The position numbers and the translations under genes are program-made. This document shows, one piece after another, positions 44,927 to 54,602 of a stretch of DNA of 64,000 nucleotides. Every line of letters starts with the position of its first letter. The stretch's first letter is position 1. Below the pieces are notes generated by a model. The model saw nothing but the letters and a program-made list of their open reading frames with translations. It was not told the origin of the DNA and did no database searches. This DNA comes from Kosakonia oryzendophytica (lineage in GTDB: Bacteria; Pseudomonadota; Gammaproteobacteria; Enterobacterales; Enterobacteriaceae). The DNA is taken from the NCBI RefSeq assembly GCF_900094925.1, contig NZ_FMAY01000005.1:248001-312000 (forward strand), given 5' to 3'.

Positions 44927-46249
44927 TTAGCGGTAATCATCCTGCAACAGGCGCTGATACAGCGCCTGCGCACCTTCCGCAGACAATACGCGACTGGCGC
45001 AGTCGAGGAATTTCTGTTCAATCAGGTTGTCAGGCAACGGAATTGCCGGGCTGGATCCCCGCGCACCCGCCACACGCTGGCTGAATTGTCGGCCATCGGT
45101 GGTGGTCAGTGTCACAAACGCGCTATGTGTGATCTCTTCGCTGTGTTTCTCCAGCGTGACCTTGTGCATCAGGGCTTGCGTTGTCGGGTCGAAGAAGCGC
45201 GTATCGTCAATAAAATCATCCAGCGTCAGCGTGCCGGTGACAAACGCGCGCGCCACGCAATAATGCAGACTGAACTTCCCGGCGAGCGGGTTTTCCGGCA
45301 GGGGAATATTGATGTGCGGAAAACGAATCGGGTGAACCTTGATATCAATGCGTTCAATCGCCTCCGGTGAAAGCCCGGTCTCTTCGCGCAGCGCCAGGAT
45401 GCCATCCAGCGGCGACAAAATCGCATAGCAGCAGGGGAAGTATTTGTAGTTGTTGCTTTTCACCGTATCAAGAATAAAGGGGGTGGCTTCCCAGCGTTCC
45501 GTTAGCGGCAGGGGATCGACATTTGCCTCGCCGTTATAAACGTGAAAATACCCCTGATGATGTTCAAACGCCGTCGCGCCAGCGCTGAATCCCTCTTTCG
45601 CCAGTTTGCACGCCATCACGGCACTGCGTGCTGCCTGGCCCACGGCTAACGCTTTGGTTTCGCTACCGAAGTTCGACTTGATCCCCGATGCCAGCGACGC
45701 CGTCATCGCCAGCGCAGTGGCCGTTTGTTGTTGATTGAGATCCAGCAATACTGCACAAGCGGCGACACCGGCGAAAACACCCACGGTGGTGGTCGGGTGC
45801 CAGCCGTGACGATACTGGAACGGGCTAACCGCTTTTCCCATGCGCACGGCAGTTTCATAACCCGTGATATACGCGCGCAACAGTGCTTCGCCATGGCGAC
45901 CCTGTTCATCTGCCAGCGCCAGCAGCGCAGGCAGTACGGCCACAGAAATATGCCCGTGCAACCATGAGTTGGAATCATCAAAATCAAGCAAGTGTGAGGA
46001 AACGCCGTTTAACAGGGCGGCATCCAGCGCGTTCAGTTTCAGGTCAGTGCCGAAGACGCGGCTGTTGCCGCTTGCGGCAGACGGCACAATGACGGACCGC
46101 AGTTTACTGGCGCCATCCTGTACGCCGCCAGCCAGCGTAACGCCGAGAGTATCAATAATGGCGGTACGCGCATTGCTGTATGCAGCCTGCGGAAACGCCT
46201 GCCGGGAGAACGCCAGTAAATTACCGGCAAGTTGTCGGGCAATGGTCAT
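44927..46249 (-). CDS. MmgE/PrpD-family protein (first copy)
   Basis: This 440-residue cytoplasmic protein of the MmgE/PrpD superfamily includes 2-methylcitrate dehydratase, cis-aconitate decarboxylase and iminodisuccinate epimerase among its relatives. Visible landmarks are DTLGVTLAGGVQDGASKL, DFDDSNSWLHGHISVAVLPALLALADE, RHGWHPTTTVGVFAGVAACAVLL and FPCCYAILSPLDGIL. It has no prpC/prpB neighbours, so methylcitrate is unlikely. Pairing with an amino-acid importer and a second PrpD-like protein points to a dicarboxylic or amino-dicarboxylic substrate. Confidence 0.82.
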   Translation of the reverse strand: MTIARQLAGNLLAFSRQAFPQAAYSNARTAIIDTLGVTLAGGVQDGASKLRSVIVPSAASGNSRVFGTDLKLNALDAALLNGVSSHLLDFDDSNSWLHGHISVAVLPALLALADEQGRHGEALLRAYITGYETAVRMGKAVSPFQYRHGWHPTTTVGVFAGVAACAVLLDLNQQQTATALAMTASLASGIKSNFGSETKALAVGQAARSAVMACKLAKEGFSAGATAFEHHQGYFHVYNGEANVDPLPLTERWEATPFILDTVKSNNYKYFPCCYAILSPLDGILALREETGLSPEAIERIDIKVHPIRFPHINIPLPENPLAGKFSLHYCVARAFVTGTLTLDDFIDDTRFFDPTTQALMHKVTLEKHSEEITHSAFVTLTTTDGRQFSQRVAGARGSSPAIPLPDNLIEQKFLDCASRVLSAEGAQALYQRLLQDDYR

Positions 46250-46277
46250 CTAACAGAGTTCCTGTGCAAAAAAAGAA

Positions 46278-47642
46278 TCAGCGATCGCCCGCAAGCAGTT
46301 CCGTCATGCGGGCCAGTGAGCCTGGGCGCTCGAAATGGCAGGCCGCATCGTAGAGATCTGCGCTACGCACCGCACCGAGAACCGGAATAGTGAGGGCGTC
46401 AAACTTGGCGCGTAACTCTTCATCGCTCAGTGGGTTTTGCGCGTGGCCGCGATAGACATCAGTATGGGCGTGAAGCACCTCGCCGTCATCCAGCCAGACA
46501 TCGATAAAAGCCGAACTGGCGGACTGACCGTCAACGGCTTCTACCTGCAGCAAAGGCAGCAGGGCGCGCGGTTGCGGATCGTCCACGGTTGCCTGCGTGA
46601 AATCAGTGTCCGTCAAATTGTAACCACTTAAAGCAAGGGTAATACAATGAGGGATACTGAATTTGCTCTCCAGCGGAGTACGCGGTTCCATAATCCCGGC
46701 ATTGACCATCCCCATTGGGTGCACTTTGGCGCTAATACGGGTAATTTTCCGCCCTTGCAGTTGCGGGTAAATTTTTCGCGCAGTTTCAATCGACGCATGT
46801 GTGCCGCGGCAGCTGGCGTAAAGCTTGTAACCGTTGGTCAGCAGTTCCCAACTCTCGCCAAAGTCCAGCGGCGGTATTTCCGCGCTGCCATCCTGAATAA
46901 AGATTTTGACCCAACCGTCCGCTTCATAAAAATGGTGCGCGCCAACGAAGTTTTCTGCCGCCAGTTGCGCCGCCATAATGCCATCCATCGCTGCTTTACC
47001 GGCATGGAAAGGCTTGCCGTGCGTCCCGGAGGATTTTTGCAGCCCACCCATCATGGTCGCCGCAGCCCCAAGCGCATTGCGAATCTGCTCTTCAGAAAGT
47101 TGTAAAATAGCGGCAGCAACCGCCGCTGCACCGGCGCGTCCAACTACCGACGTGGGGTGGAATCCCCGGCGTTGTAGATTGCGTCCGACGCCGGGTACCC
47201 AACCGCCGCCCAGTTTTGCCATCACTTCAAAGCCGGTAATAAACGCGAGCAGCACTCTCTCTTCTTCGACCGGATACGCCTGCGCCATCGCCAGGGCGGT
47301 AGACCAGCACGGTCCGCCCGGGTGTCCGGCACCGGCAGGGTGTGTATCGTCGTAATCCGCCGCATGTGCCATGGTGGCATTCACCAGCGCGGCAAGAGCA
47401 GGAGTTGTCGTTCCCGAAAGGAACATGCGCGCATCACCAACGGCGTTCCAGTTTTTTGCCACCTGGCGAACCGCGGTTACGGCATCGTCATTAACCGCGC
47501 CAATCGCTACGCCGAGATAATCAATCAGGGCGCGTTTTGCTTCATGTCGAACGGCGGGGGGAATAGTGAATTGATGAGCCTGGTGAATAAACTGGCTGAG
47601 CTGTTCTCCACGGGTTAATGCAGCGTCACTTTTTTTAGTCAT
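46278..47642 (-). CDS. MmgE/PrpD-family protein (second copy)
   Basis: This 454-residue paralogue of the next gene has the same landmarks: LIDYLGVAIGAVNDDAV, HAADYDDTHPAGAGHPGGPCWSTALAMA, RRGFHPTSVVGRAGAAAVAAAIL, GTHGKPFHAGKAAMDGIMAAQLA and LYASCRGTHASIETA. The two are clearly different from each other, so they may catalyse successive steps or form a heteromer. It is first in a leftward unit (PrpD-2, PrpD-1, TauE) and divergent from the GntR regulator; the shared 249-bp gap carries the palindrome at 47717. Confidence 0.82.
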   Translation of the reverse strand: MTKKSDAALTRGEQLSQFIHQAHQFTIPPAVRHEAKRALIDYLGVAIGAVNDDAVTAVRQVAKNWNAVGDARMFLSGTTTPALAALVNATMAHAADYDDTHPAGAGHPGGPCWSTALAMAQAYPVEEERVLLAFITGFEVMAKLGGGWVPGVGRNLQRRGFHPTSVVGRAGAAAVAAAILQLSEEQIRNALGAAATMMGGLQKSSGTHGKPFHAGKAAMDGIMAAQLAAENFVGAHHFYEADGWVKIFIQDGSAEIPPLDFGESWELLTNGYKLYASCRGTHASIETARKIYPQLQGRKITRISAKVHPMGMVNAGIMEPRTPLESKFSIPHCITLALSGYNLTDTDFTQATVDDPQPRALLPLLQVEAVDGQSASSAFIDVWLDDGEVLHAHTDVYRGHAQNPLSDEELRAKFDALTIPVLGAVRSADLYDAACHFERPGSLARMTELLAGDR

Positions 47643-47716
47643 CGTGAAACAAAGATCCCTGGTGTTGACCTATAAATATAAAAGCAGAAACTCTCTTTGT
47701 GTTTATTTGAATTCAT

Positions 47717-47726
47717 TTGTATACAA
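47717..47726. promoter_or_regulatory. Candidate GntR/FCD operator before the PrpD-like unit
   Basis: TTGTATACAA is a perfect palindrome nested in a larger symmetric region, GTTTATTT (47701-47708) and AAATAAAC (47735-47742). FCD-type GntR proteins bind short GT-N(2-3)-AC palindromes of this kind. The same core occurs at 44072. Confidence 0.65.
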
Positions 47727-47891
47727 TGAATGTAAAATAAACATAGCAGCCATTCCGTAAACGTCAAAAGATGTTTTTTAGATAAGCAAAGAATAAAAAA
47801 AGCATAGACGTCATCTATCCTGTGGCAAGATGTCCGACGGCAGGGTGCCAGCCTTTATCAGGGTCATCACACAGACAAACGGAGCTTAAAC

Positions 47892-48539
47892 GTGAAATCG
47901 ACGGGTCGCGACACAGGCTTAACGCCTTTTGAAATCTTGCTTTCCGCCATTGAAGCGGGGGATCTGCAACCAGGGGAACGTTTGCAGGAAACACGACTGG
48001 CAGAACAGTTTGGTATTAGCCGTACACCTATCCGTGAAGCCCTTCACCGGCTGGAGACTCTCGGGCTTGCCGAGCCTGGCCCGCAGCGTGGGTTGATTAT
48101 TGCCCACATCGGTTATGAGCGGCTGCGCCAGCTGTTTGACGTTCGCGAAGGTCTGGAGCGTCTGGCGATGGATCTGGCGGTCACAGCCGCCTCCAGCGAA
48201 GAGATTGCACTGTTGCAGGAGATGGTGGATATCGAAGCCACACTGACCGACAGTAAAGCGCTACACGATCATAACCGTATGTTCCACCGTCAGATTTATC
48301 GCGCAACGCACAACCCCTATCTGAATGAAATGCTGGATAACTTGCGTATTCACCTGTCGCTGTTGCGCAACACCACCTATGAATTGCCGGAGCGTACTCT
48401 TGAAGCCAAACGTGAACACCAGGCCATTGTCGATGCGCTGATCCGTCGCGACCGCGCAGCGGCCCAGGATGCTGCCAGTCAGCATATTCGCAATGGCTAT
48501 CGCGCACGGCTCACTATTTTAAGCCAACGAGAACGCTAA
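47892..48539 (+). CDS. GntR-family regulator, FadR/FCD subfamily
   Basis: This 215-residue regulator has a winged-helix domain (LLSAIEAGDLQPGERLQETRLAEQFGISRTPIREALHRLETLGL, residues 16-59) and a helical FCD effector domain with the metal-binding pattern: Asp in LFDVREGLERLAMDL, His in HNRMFHRQIY, and His in EAKREHQAIVDALI. FCD regulators sense small carboxylates or amino acids. Its divergence from the PrpD-like genes and the shared operator motif make it the probable regulator of both leftward units. Confidence 0.88.
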   Translation: MKSTGRDTGLTPFEILLSAIEAGDLQPGERLQETRLAEQFGISRTPIREALHRLETLGLAEPGPQRGLIIAHIGYERLRQLFDVREGLERLAMDLAVTAASSEEIALLQEMVDIEATLTDSKALHDHNRMFHRQIYRATHNPYLNEMLDNLRIHLSLLRNTTYELPERTLEAKREHQAIVDALIRRDRAAAQDAASQHIRNGYRARLTILSQRER

Positions 48540-48644
48540 AAGAATGGCCCTTAATTGGCCGACGAGATTTTAACATTCTTGCTAGACTGGCGTGATGGCA
48601 GCATCTATGTAGATTTTGTGTGGGCATTTTGAGGGCAGCATTTC

Positions 48645-49862
48645 GTGTTAGCGACTTTGATTTACCGTAGCCGACTGAATCGAACATTAGATCCCTCTCA
48701 ACTGACTAACCTTGTCGAGCGAGCAAGCCTGCGAAATTCACAATTGCAGGTAACGGGCATCTTACTGTTCGACGGCGATCATTTTTTGCAGGTTCTTGAA
48801 GGACCGCTGGCGTCTGTCAACGCTGTTTTTGAACGAATCAAACGGGATCATCGCCACGGTAATGTGGTGGAGCTCTTACGCGATTTTGCACCTCGTCGTC
48901 GCTTTGTCGATCGCGGCATGACGCTGTTTGATTTACGCGTAATGAAGCCGGCAGCAGCACTGCGCGCTATTCTGCGGTTTGGCACGTTGCGCTACCAGTT
49001 GGCCAGTATCGACCGCGTATACAAATTTATCCGTAATTTTATCGCTTCGCAGAATAACAATGATCGGGTACGCAGTACGTCGCCGGAGCACTGGTGCTTT
49101 GTCTGTAAGACGCCGCCGTTCACGCACACCAACGCGCCGGTCTTCACCGAACAACCCTGCCAGTTTGCCTTTCAGCCCATCATCGAGCCACTGCGCGGGA
49201 ATATTTCCTCTATCGAAGCGTTGATCCGCGGCCCAAACGGCGGCAGTCCGCTGGAGTATTTCTCCAGCATCCCGTCGGACAAACTGCATGAAGCCGATCT
49301 GGCGTCCAAAGCCTGGGCGCTGGCGATGGCCAGCCGTATGGGGATCGGCAATCATAAGGTGGCGATAAACCTGTTACCCATGTCGCTGGTCAAAATCCCC
49401 GGTGCAGTGGATATTTTGCTCAGTCATATTACGCGTAACAATCTCAATCCCGGGCAGATTATCGTTGAGGTAACGGAAGACGAAGTGATCTCGGGGTATG
49501 AAGAGTTTACCTGGGCTATTCGCCAGCTTCGCGCCGCCGGTATTGGCCTCGCCATTGATGACTTCGGTTCCGGTTTCGCCGGGCTATCGCTACTGGCGAA
49601 GTTCCAGCCGGACAAACTGAAAATCGACCGCACGATCGTGACCGATATCCATCTGCATGGCCCGAAACAGGCGATTGTCAAAGCCATCATTGATTGCTGT
49701 GCAGAACTGCAAATCACGGTGGTAGCAGAAGGGGTCGAAAAAGTGGAAGAGTGGTGCTGGCTGGAGGCAGTCGGCATTGAACGTTTCCAGGGCTTCCTGT
49801 TCGCCCGCCCGGTGCTCAATGGTATCTCGCCCATTAACTGGCCGCACAGAATCTCACGCTAA
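48645..49862 (+). CDS. BLUF-EAL blue-light-regulated c-di-GMP phosphodiesterase (BlrP1-like)
   Basis: This 405-residue protein has an N-terminal BLUF flavin domain (LATLIYRSRL with the tyrosine, ASLRNSQLQVTGILLFDG with the asparagine, FLQVLEGP with the key glutamine, residues 1-95) and a C-terminal EAL domain (SSIEALIRGPNGG, VEVTEDEVI, GLAIDDFGSGFAGLSLL, VAEGVEKVEEW). The layout and many blocks match Klebsiella BlrP1, where blue light stimulates c-di-GMP breakdown. The EAL, DDFG and E-V-E motifs are intact, so it should be active. Start GTG 48645, with GAGGG nine bases upstream. The neighbouring diguanylate cyclase makes the opposite reaction possible. Confidence 0.92.
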   Translation: MLATLIYRSRLNRTLDPSQLTNLVERASLRNSQLQVTGILLFDGDHFLQVLEGPLASVNAVFERIKRDHRHGNVVELLRDFAPRRRFVDRGMTLFDLRVMKPAAALRAILRFGTLRYQLASIDRVYKFIRNFIASQNNNDRVRSTSPEHWCFVCKTPPFTHTNAPVFTEQPCQFAFQPIIEPLRGNISSIEALIRGPNGGSPLEYFSSIPSDKLHEADLASKAWALAMASRMGIGNHKVAINLLPMSLVKIPGAVDILLSHITRNNLNPGQIIVEVTEDEVISGYEEFTWAIRQLRAAGIGLAIDDFGSGFAGLSLLAKFQPDKLKIDRTIVTDIHLHGPKQAIVKAIIDCCAELQITVVAEGVEKVEEWCWLEAVGIERFQGFLFARPVLNGISPINWPHRISR

Positions 49863-49907
49863 ACAACGTTATATGCCCGTGTTGCCCGCTCTGACTTCCC
49901 CTGTGTA

Positions 49908-49927
49908 AAAGCAGGGGCCAACTCCCG
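49908..49927. other. Hairpin in the gap between the two c-di-GMP genes
   Basis: CCCCTG (49908-49913), an 8-base loop and CAGGGG (49922-49927) form a short stem 46 bases after the BLUF-EAL stop, without a T-run. The remainder of the 165-bp gap shows no other feature. Confidence 0.3.
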
Positions 49928-50027
49928 CTTAACGCCTGTTCGGTGCGAATGACGCGCTTATTTGGCTTATAAATCATCGTGCTTCTATGCTTAACAGAAT
50001 AACAGTGGATGTGGCTTTGGAGGGATA

Positions 50028-51584
50028 ATGAAATTCAGGAAAAATGTTGCGCGTGCACTCGCGCTCAACTCATCTCTTGGCCGCAGTATCACTTTTTTTA
50101 TGGCAGGGCTGCTGTTAGCTGGCATTGTCACCTGTGTCTGGACGCTGACGCGATCGTGGGACAAGACCGTGCAGGACGCGGAGCGTAGCGCCATTAATCT
50201 CTCTGTCTCGCAGTCACGCCAGGCAGAAGACACTTTTTTGCAGGCGGAGCTGGTCCTGCGTGAAGTGCGCCGCAATATTCCGCAGGAAGGTCTGGCGTCG
50301 ATCACCATTCCTCCCTTTAACACCTATCTGGCCGAACTGAAAGATCGGGTTCCGCAGTTGCATGGCGTGATGGTTTTTGACGCGCAGGGGATAATGCTGG
50401 CCACATCGCTCGACAAACGCCCGCTGATGACTAACTACAGCGATCGTGAATACTTTATTTATCATCGCCACAACAATCACGGCAGTCTGCACATTGGACA
50501 TGTGATCCGCAGCCGCTCCACCGGGGACATGGTGATCCCGGTATCGTTACGTATCAACGATGCGGCCGGCGGTTTTGAGGGCGTATTGCTGGCCACGGTA
50601 AAAGTGGAGTATTTCCGCCATTTCTATGGCTATTTCGAGCTTCAGGATCGCGACCTGCTGGCGTTATTAACCACTGACGGCACGACCTTATATGTGCGTC
50701 CGTATGGTGATGAGACCATCAACCAAAACCTCTCCTCCAGCCCCTTGTTCACGCGCGAATTGTCGCAAAAAGATCGCGGCCACGGCACCTGGGTGTCCAC
50801 GCTGGATAACATAGAGCGTATTTATGGTTTTGCCCGCTCGGAGCGCTACCCGCTGGTGGTTGCCGCAGGCTACGATAAATCCGCCTTGTGGAATAGCTGG
50901 TTACGCGGCAGCCTGCCGGATATCGTTTTAAACGCCATGCTGCTGCTCGGCACGCTGCTTATGGGCGCGATCATTTTCCGCCAGGTCCGACTTAACGTAC
51001 GAAATCAGACGCAACTGGCGACGCTGCGGGATGAGCTGACCAGCATTAACCACACGCTGCAACTGATGGCGCTGGCCGATGGTCTGACCGGGCTTGCCAA
51101 CCGCCGCCAGTTCGATCTGTTCTTGTCGCAGAGCCTCAAAAACTCAGCGCAAACGCAAAAACCGGTGTCACTCATCATGATCGATATCGACTACTTCAAA
51201 CGCTATAACGATTTTTACGGCCACGTTGCCGGAGATAACTGTTTACGGCTGGTGGGCGATATTCTGCAAAAACTGCAACTGAACAAGAACGACCTGATTG
51301 CCCGTTATGGCGGTGAAGAGTTTGCCATCATCCTGCCGGATACCGGGCCTGAAGCAGCGCTGTTTGTTGCACGACGCGCCGTCAGTATGGTAAGAGGGGC
51401 GAAAATCCCGCACTCACAGGCAGGCGGGCAGCACGCAGTAGTAACCATTAGCGCAGGGTGTTACAGCGTGATTGCCGATGCTGATTTTGATGACGCCATT
51501 CGCCTGAAGGAGGGCGCAGATAAAGCGCTTTATCAGGCGAAGATAGAAGGGCGTGACCGTGCGATGGCGACCAGCGATAGCTAA
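50028..51584 (+). CDS. Membrane diguanylate cyclase with periplasmic Cache-type sensor
   Basis: This 518-residue protein has a first membrane helix (about residues 20-42), a long periplasmic Cache/PDC-like sensor with [17 protein letters not shown] and [16 protein letters not shown] (about 45-300), a second helix (about 308-328), a short coiled coil and a C-terminal GGDEF domain. The active site is RYGGEEFAI (about residue 428) and the metal site is [16 protein letters not shown]. The inhibitory RxxD I-site five residues before the motif reads NKND, so allosteric feedback is probably lost. It should make c-di-GMP from GTP in response to a periplasmic ligand. It ends four bases into the convergent acetyltransferase. 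Confidence 0.9.
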   Translation: MKFRKNVARALALNSSLGRSITFFMAGLLLAGIVTCVWTLTRSWDKTVQDAERSAINLSVSQSRQAEDTFLQAELVLREVRRNIPQEGLASITIPPFNTYLAELKDRVPQLHGVMVFDAQGIMLATSLDKRPLMTNYSDREYFIYHRHNNHGSLHIGHVIRSRSTGDMVIPVSLRINDAAGGFEGVLLATVKVEYFRHFYGYFELQDRDLLALLTTDGTTLYVRPYGDETINQNLSSSPLFTRELSQKDRGHGTWVSTLDNIERIYGFARSERYPLVVAAGYDKSALWNSWLRGSLPDIVLNAMLLLGTLLMGAIIFRQVRLNVRNQTQLATLRDELTSINHTLQLMALADGLTGLANRRQFDLFLSQSLKNSAQTQKPVSLIMIDIDYFKRYNDFYGHVAGDNCLRLVGDILQKLQLNKNDLIARYGGEEFAIILPDTGPEAALFVARRAVSMVRGAKIPHSQAGGQHAVVTISAGCYSVIADADFDDAIRLKEGADKALYQAKIEGRDRAMATSDS

Positions 51585-52003
51585 ACCGTCAGATCGCGGG
51601 TCAGATAGTGGCGCTGCATTCCCGGTTGCGGGAAGTCCGGCAGCGTCATTTTCAGCACATACCCTAATTTTTGATAAAACGGCAAGGCCTGAAAACTGAA
51701 CGTATCCACCAGCGCATGGCGGCACCCCATCGCCAGCGCCTCTTTCGCCGTACGCTGCATCAGCTCACGTCCCAGTCCGGAACCACGCCGATCTTCATGC
51801 ACCCACACATAGTGAATATTCAGCCATTCGCCTTCCTGTCGGGCAATCACACCACCTTGCATCACATCGTGCTCATCACGTGAATAGACCGCCAGATGCC
51901 CCCACAAACTGACATCAATAAACTGCTTATTGTAACGTCTTAGCCCCGTGAACAGTTCTTCCTGATCCTGTGCAGTGATGTCGTGCTTCACAATGAAATC
52001 CAT
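51581..52003 (-). CDS. GNAT-family acetyltransferase
   Basis: This 140-residue GNAT protein has the acetyl-CoA loop [22 protein letters not shown] (about residues 68-89), the preceding strand WLNIHYVWV and the C-terminal [20 protein letters not shown]. Relatives in this group acetylate small amines or drugs. AAAGGAAA lies before the ATG. It is convergent with the diguanylate cyclase (stops overlap by four bases). Confidence 0.82.
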   Translation of the reverse strand: MDFIVKHDITAQDQEELFTGLRRYNKQFIDVSLWGHLAVYSRDEHDVMQGGVIARQEGEWLNIHYVWVHEDRRGSGLGRELMQRTAKEALAMGCRHALVDTFSFQALPFYQKLGYVLKMTLPDFPQPGMQRHYLTRDLTV

Positions 52004-52042
52004 GCGATTTTCCTTTCAAACGTTAAGTCCCGACATCGTAAT

Positions 52043-52076
52043 AAAAAAAAGCCCGATAACGCTACGACTATCGGGC
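52043..52076 (-). terminator. Rho-independent terminator of the leftward amidohydrolase operon
   Basis: GCCCGATA (52051-52058), a 10-base loop and TATCGGGC (52069-52076) form a perfect 8-bp stem; on the leftward strand eight T residues follow (A-run 52043-52050). It ends the operon whose last gene is at 52105. Confidence 0.92.
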
Positions 52077-52104
52077 CTTCGGCAGGCGACATACATCAAC
52101 AGGC

Positions 52105-52926
52105 TTACAGTTTCTTCAGAAACGCCAGCAAATCATCGTTTAACTGGTCCTGGTGGGTTACCGCAAAACCGTGCGGACCGTTGTCATACACTTTCAGCTC
52201 CGCCCCGGCGATCAACTCAGCCGACAGTTTGCCCGTTGCTTCAAACGGCACGATCTGGTCATTGCTGCCATGAATCACCAGAGTGGGCACATCCACTTTC
52301 GCCACATCCGGACGGAAGTCGGTTTCAGAAAAGGCAGTGACGCAGTCCAGCGTGCCTTTTAGCGATGCCAGCAGGGCAATATTCAGCGTTTGCGTCAGCA
52401 CGCCCTCAGAAACCTTCTGCCCGGCGTTCAGACCGTAAAACGGGGTGGCAAAATCACTGATAAACTGTGCGCGATCTTTACGCAAACCCGCCTGGATACC
52501 GTCAAATACGCTTTTGTCCACACCCTGCGGATGATCGGCAGTTTTACCGAAAATCGGCGTCACCGCCCCCAGCAACACCAGGCCCGCAACGCGTGCGCTA
52601 CCGTAACGGCCGATATAACGGGTCACATCGCCGCCGCCCATTGAGAAGCCCACCAGGGTTACCTCATTGAGATCAAGCGTCGTGATCAGATCGTTAATGT
52701 CCGATGCGAAGGTATCGTAGTTATAGCCGTTCCACGGTTGATCGGAACGCCCAAAACCACGGCGGTCAAACGCAATAACACGGTAACCACGCTCGGCGAG
52801 GAAATTGAGCTGGCTGTCCCACATATCACCATCCAGCGGCCAACCATGGCTGAACAGCACCGGCTTACCCGTCCCCCAGTCTTTGTAATAAATCTGAGTA
52901 CCATCCTGCGTCTTAAATGTGCTCAT
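52105..52926 (-). CDS. Alpha/beta hydrolase, non-heme chloroperoxidase/arylesterase type
   Basis: This 273-residue serine hydrolase has the oxyanion HGWPLDG, nucleophile elbow VGFSMGGG (Ser about residue 95), aspartate in VIHGSNDQIVPF, and histidine in GPHGFAVTH. This is the pattern of bacterial arylesterases/perhydrolases such as Pseudomonas EstF1 or CPO-F. It lies 41 bases after the MFS gene with AGGTAAGCAG before the ATG, and is followed by a strong terminator, so it is the last gene of the operon. It likely hydrolyses an ester or lactone related to the pathway substrate. Confidence 0.87.
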   Translation of the reverse strand: MSTFKTQDGTQIYYKDWGTGKPVLFSHGWPLDGDMWDSQLNFLAERGYRVIAFDRRGFGRSDQPWNGYNYDTFASDINDLITTLDLNEVTLVGFSMGGGDVTRYIGRYGSARVAGLVLLGAVTPIFGKTADHPQGVDKSVFDGIQAGLRKDRAQFISDFATPFYGLNAGQKVSEGVLTQTLNIALLASLKGTLDCVTAFSETDFRPDVAKVDVPTLVIHGSNDQIVPFEATGKLSAELIAGAELKVYDNGPHGFAVTHQDQLNDDLLAFLKKL

Positions 52927-52967
52927 CTGCTTACCTCATCGTTAAGTAGTGGGTGATTGCCATAAAC

Positions 52968-54602
52968 TTACCGCTCACCGGGCGCTATCAGATACCGCAT
53001 AACCGGCGAGACGCCGCCCCGGTGGAACGCCAGCACGCGCTCCTGAATCAAACGGTCATTGACCGTATGACGCTCATGCTGGCGCAAATGCTCAATCCAC
53101 GATCCCATCAACCAGGTTTCCACGAACACCCCAGGCTGACGGATATCCTCGTACACTGCCCACCCCATCGCGCCAGTGCGTCGCCGCACACGCCGCATCT
53201 CCTGGATGGCCAGCATAAAGTGTTGTGCTTCCTGCAGTTCAATCTGGTATTCACAACTCACCAGCACCGGCCCGCGTTCATGAGCCACGGTCATCTCAAC
53301 TAAGCCGTCCGGCGGCCCGATAAGATCGAGATTCAGTGCGGCATCTTTTTCCAGCCGCCAGCGTAAAACTGTAGCAGCCCCCAGCAACATTCCCACTGTC
53401 GCCGCACACAGCGACCATGAAATGCCATACGTCGAGGCCAGTTTTCCCCAAAGGGCGCTGCCCAGCGTCATCGAACCGAAAAATACCGTCAGATAGACCG
53501 CCAGCGCCCGTGCTTTCACCCAACGCGCCGCGCTCCGCTGCGCGCCAACGTTAAGCGTCGACAGCACAGCTATCCATGCAAACCCGGTGAAAAACTCAAA
53601 CAGATTCAGCAGCCAGAAATGACGGACAAACGCCAGCGCCAGCATGGTCAGGGCAAACAGTAAACTGGCCGATACCATCATCTGATCGGCATTCAGTCGC
53701 TTACGCAGCGTCGGCAGCACCACGGCACCGCAAATCGCTCCCAGACCAATGCAGGCGAGCATAATGCCGTAACCGCCTGGCCCGAGCCCCAGTTCACGGC
53801 GTGCCACCAGCGGCAGCATTGCCCACCCGGCGCTACCAAAGAGGAAAAAAGCCACGGTGCGCGCCAGTACGTTGCGCAGCACTGGCGCCGCATGCACATA
53901 GCGTAGTCCGCCACGGATAGCGGTAAAGAAGTGCTCAGGCGGCAAGCGTTGCAGTGTCGTTTGTGGTTTCCAGCGGTGCAGCACATAGCCGACGCCCAGC
54001 ACGGACAGGGCGTTGAGCATAAACACCATCCATGGCCCGGCAAACGAGAGGATCAAACCGCCTAACGCGGGGCCGATGGCACGACTGATATTGATCCCCA
54101 ACGAGTTGAGGGCAATCGCCGGGCTGAGCTCCTGTTTTTCCACCAGATCCGGCACGATGGCCTGAAAAGCAGGGGAACTGAGCGCCGCGCCGGTGCTGAG
54201 CAAAAACGTGGCAGCCAGCAACACTTCCGGTGTGACATTGCCGGTAAATGACAGCAGCGCCAGCCCTGCTGCGGCACAGAACGTCCACACCTGCGAAAAA
54301 AGCAGGATTTTGCGACGCTCGACAATATCCGCGAGCACCCCGGCAGGCAGGACAAACAGGAACATCGGCAGACTGCTGGCCGCCTGTACCAGTGCCACCG
54401 CCAGCGGATCCGCACTCAACGAGAGCATCGTCCAGTTCACGCCAATATCGCTCATCCATGAGCCGATATTGGACACCACCGTCGCAATCCATAGCATGCG
54501 AAACACGCGCTGACGCAGCGGTTGCCAGGCCGATCCAGAGGGTTCTCCCGCAGAAGGTGGTGACACTGTCACTGCTGCATGCAGTTCGTTTTGTTGCGTC
54601 AT
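52968..54602 (-). CDS. MFS transporter with extra C-terminal cytoplasmic domain (MFS_3/EntS-like)
   Basis: This 544-residue protein has about twelve helices in the first 415 residues, of the EntS/MFS_3 exporter group (RMLWIATVVSNIGSWMSDIGVNWTM, FVLPAGVLADIVERRKILLFSQ). A soluble C-terminal domain of about 110 residues follows (VEMTVAHERGPVLVSCEYQI to the end), found in this family and of unknown role. The start is MTQQNELHAAV with AGAGGAG; the open frame extends 83 codons upstream through DoxX in another frame, which is a shadow. It overlaps the DoxX stop by four bases. Probable exporter of an unknown small molecule. Confidence 0.85.
   Translation of the reverse strand: MTQQNELHAAVTVSPPSAGEPSGSAWQPLRQRVFRMLWIATVVSNIGSWMSDIGVNWTMLSLSADPLAVALVQAASSLPMFLFVLPAGVLADIVERRKILLFSQVWTFCAAAGLALLSFTGNVTPEVLLAATFLLSTGAALSSPAFQAIVPDLVEKQELSPAIALNSLGINISRAIGPALGGLILSFAGPWMVFMLNALSVLGVGYVLHRWKPQTTLQRLPPEHFFTAIRGGLRYVHAAPVLRNVLARTVAFFLFGSAGWAMLPLVARRELGLGPGGYGIMLACIGLGAICGAVVLPTLRKRLNADQMMVSASLLFALTMLALAFVRHFWLLNLFEFFTGFAWIAVLSTLNVGAQRSAARWVKARALAVYLTVFFGSMTLGSALWGKLASTYGISWSLCAATVGMLLGAATVLRWRLEKDAALNLDLIGPPDGLVEMTVAHERGPVLVSCEYQIELQEAQHFMLAIQEMRRVRRRTGAMGWAVYEDIRQPGVFVETWLMGSWIEHLRQHERHTVNDRLIQERVLAFHRGGVSPVMRYLIAPGER

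Noticed and set aside
44189-45370. Rightward open frame of 393 codons opposite TauE and PrpD-like genes
   Set aside because: It spans two genes on the other strand, is very rich in Arg, Gln and His as shadow frames are, and has no domain.
44927-47642. 2-methylcitrate dehydratase (prpD) of propionate catabolism
   Set aside because: The proteins belong to the MmgE/PrpD superfamily, but there is no prpB, prpC or prpR nearby and two paralogues are paired with an amino-acid importer, so the prpD name is not justified.
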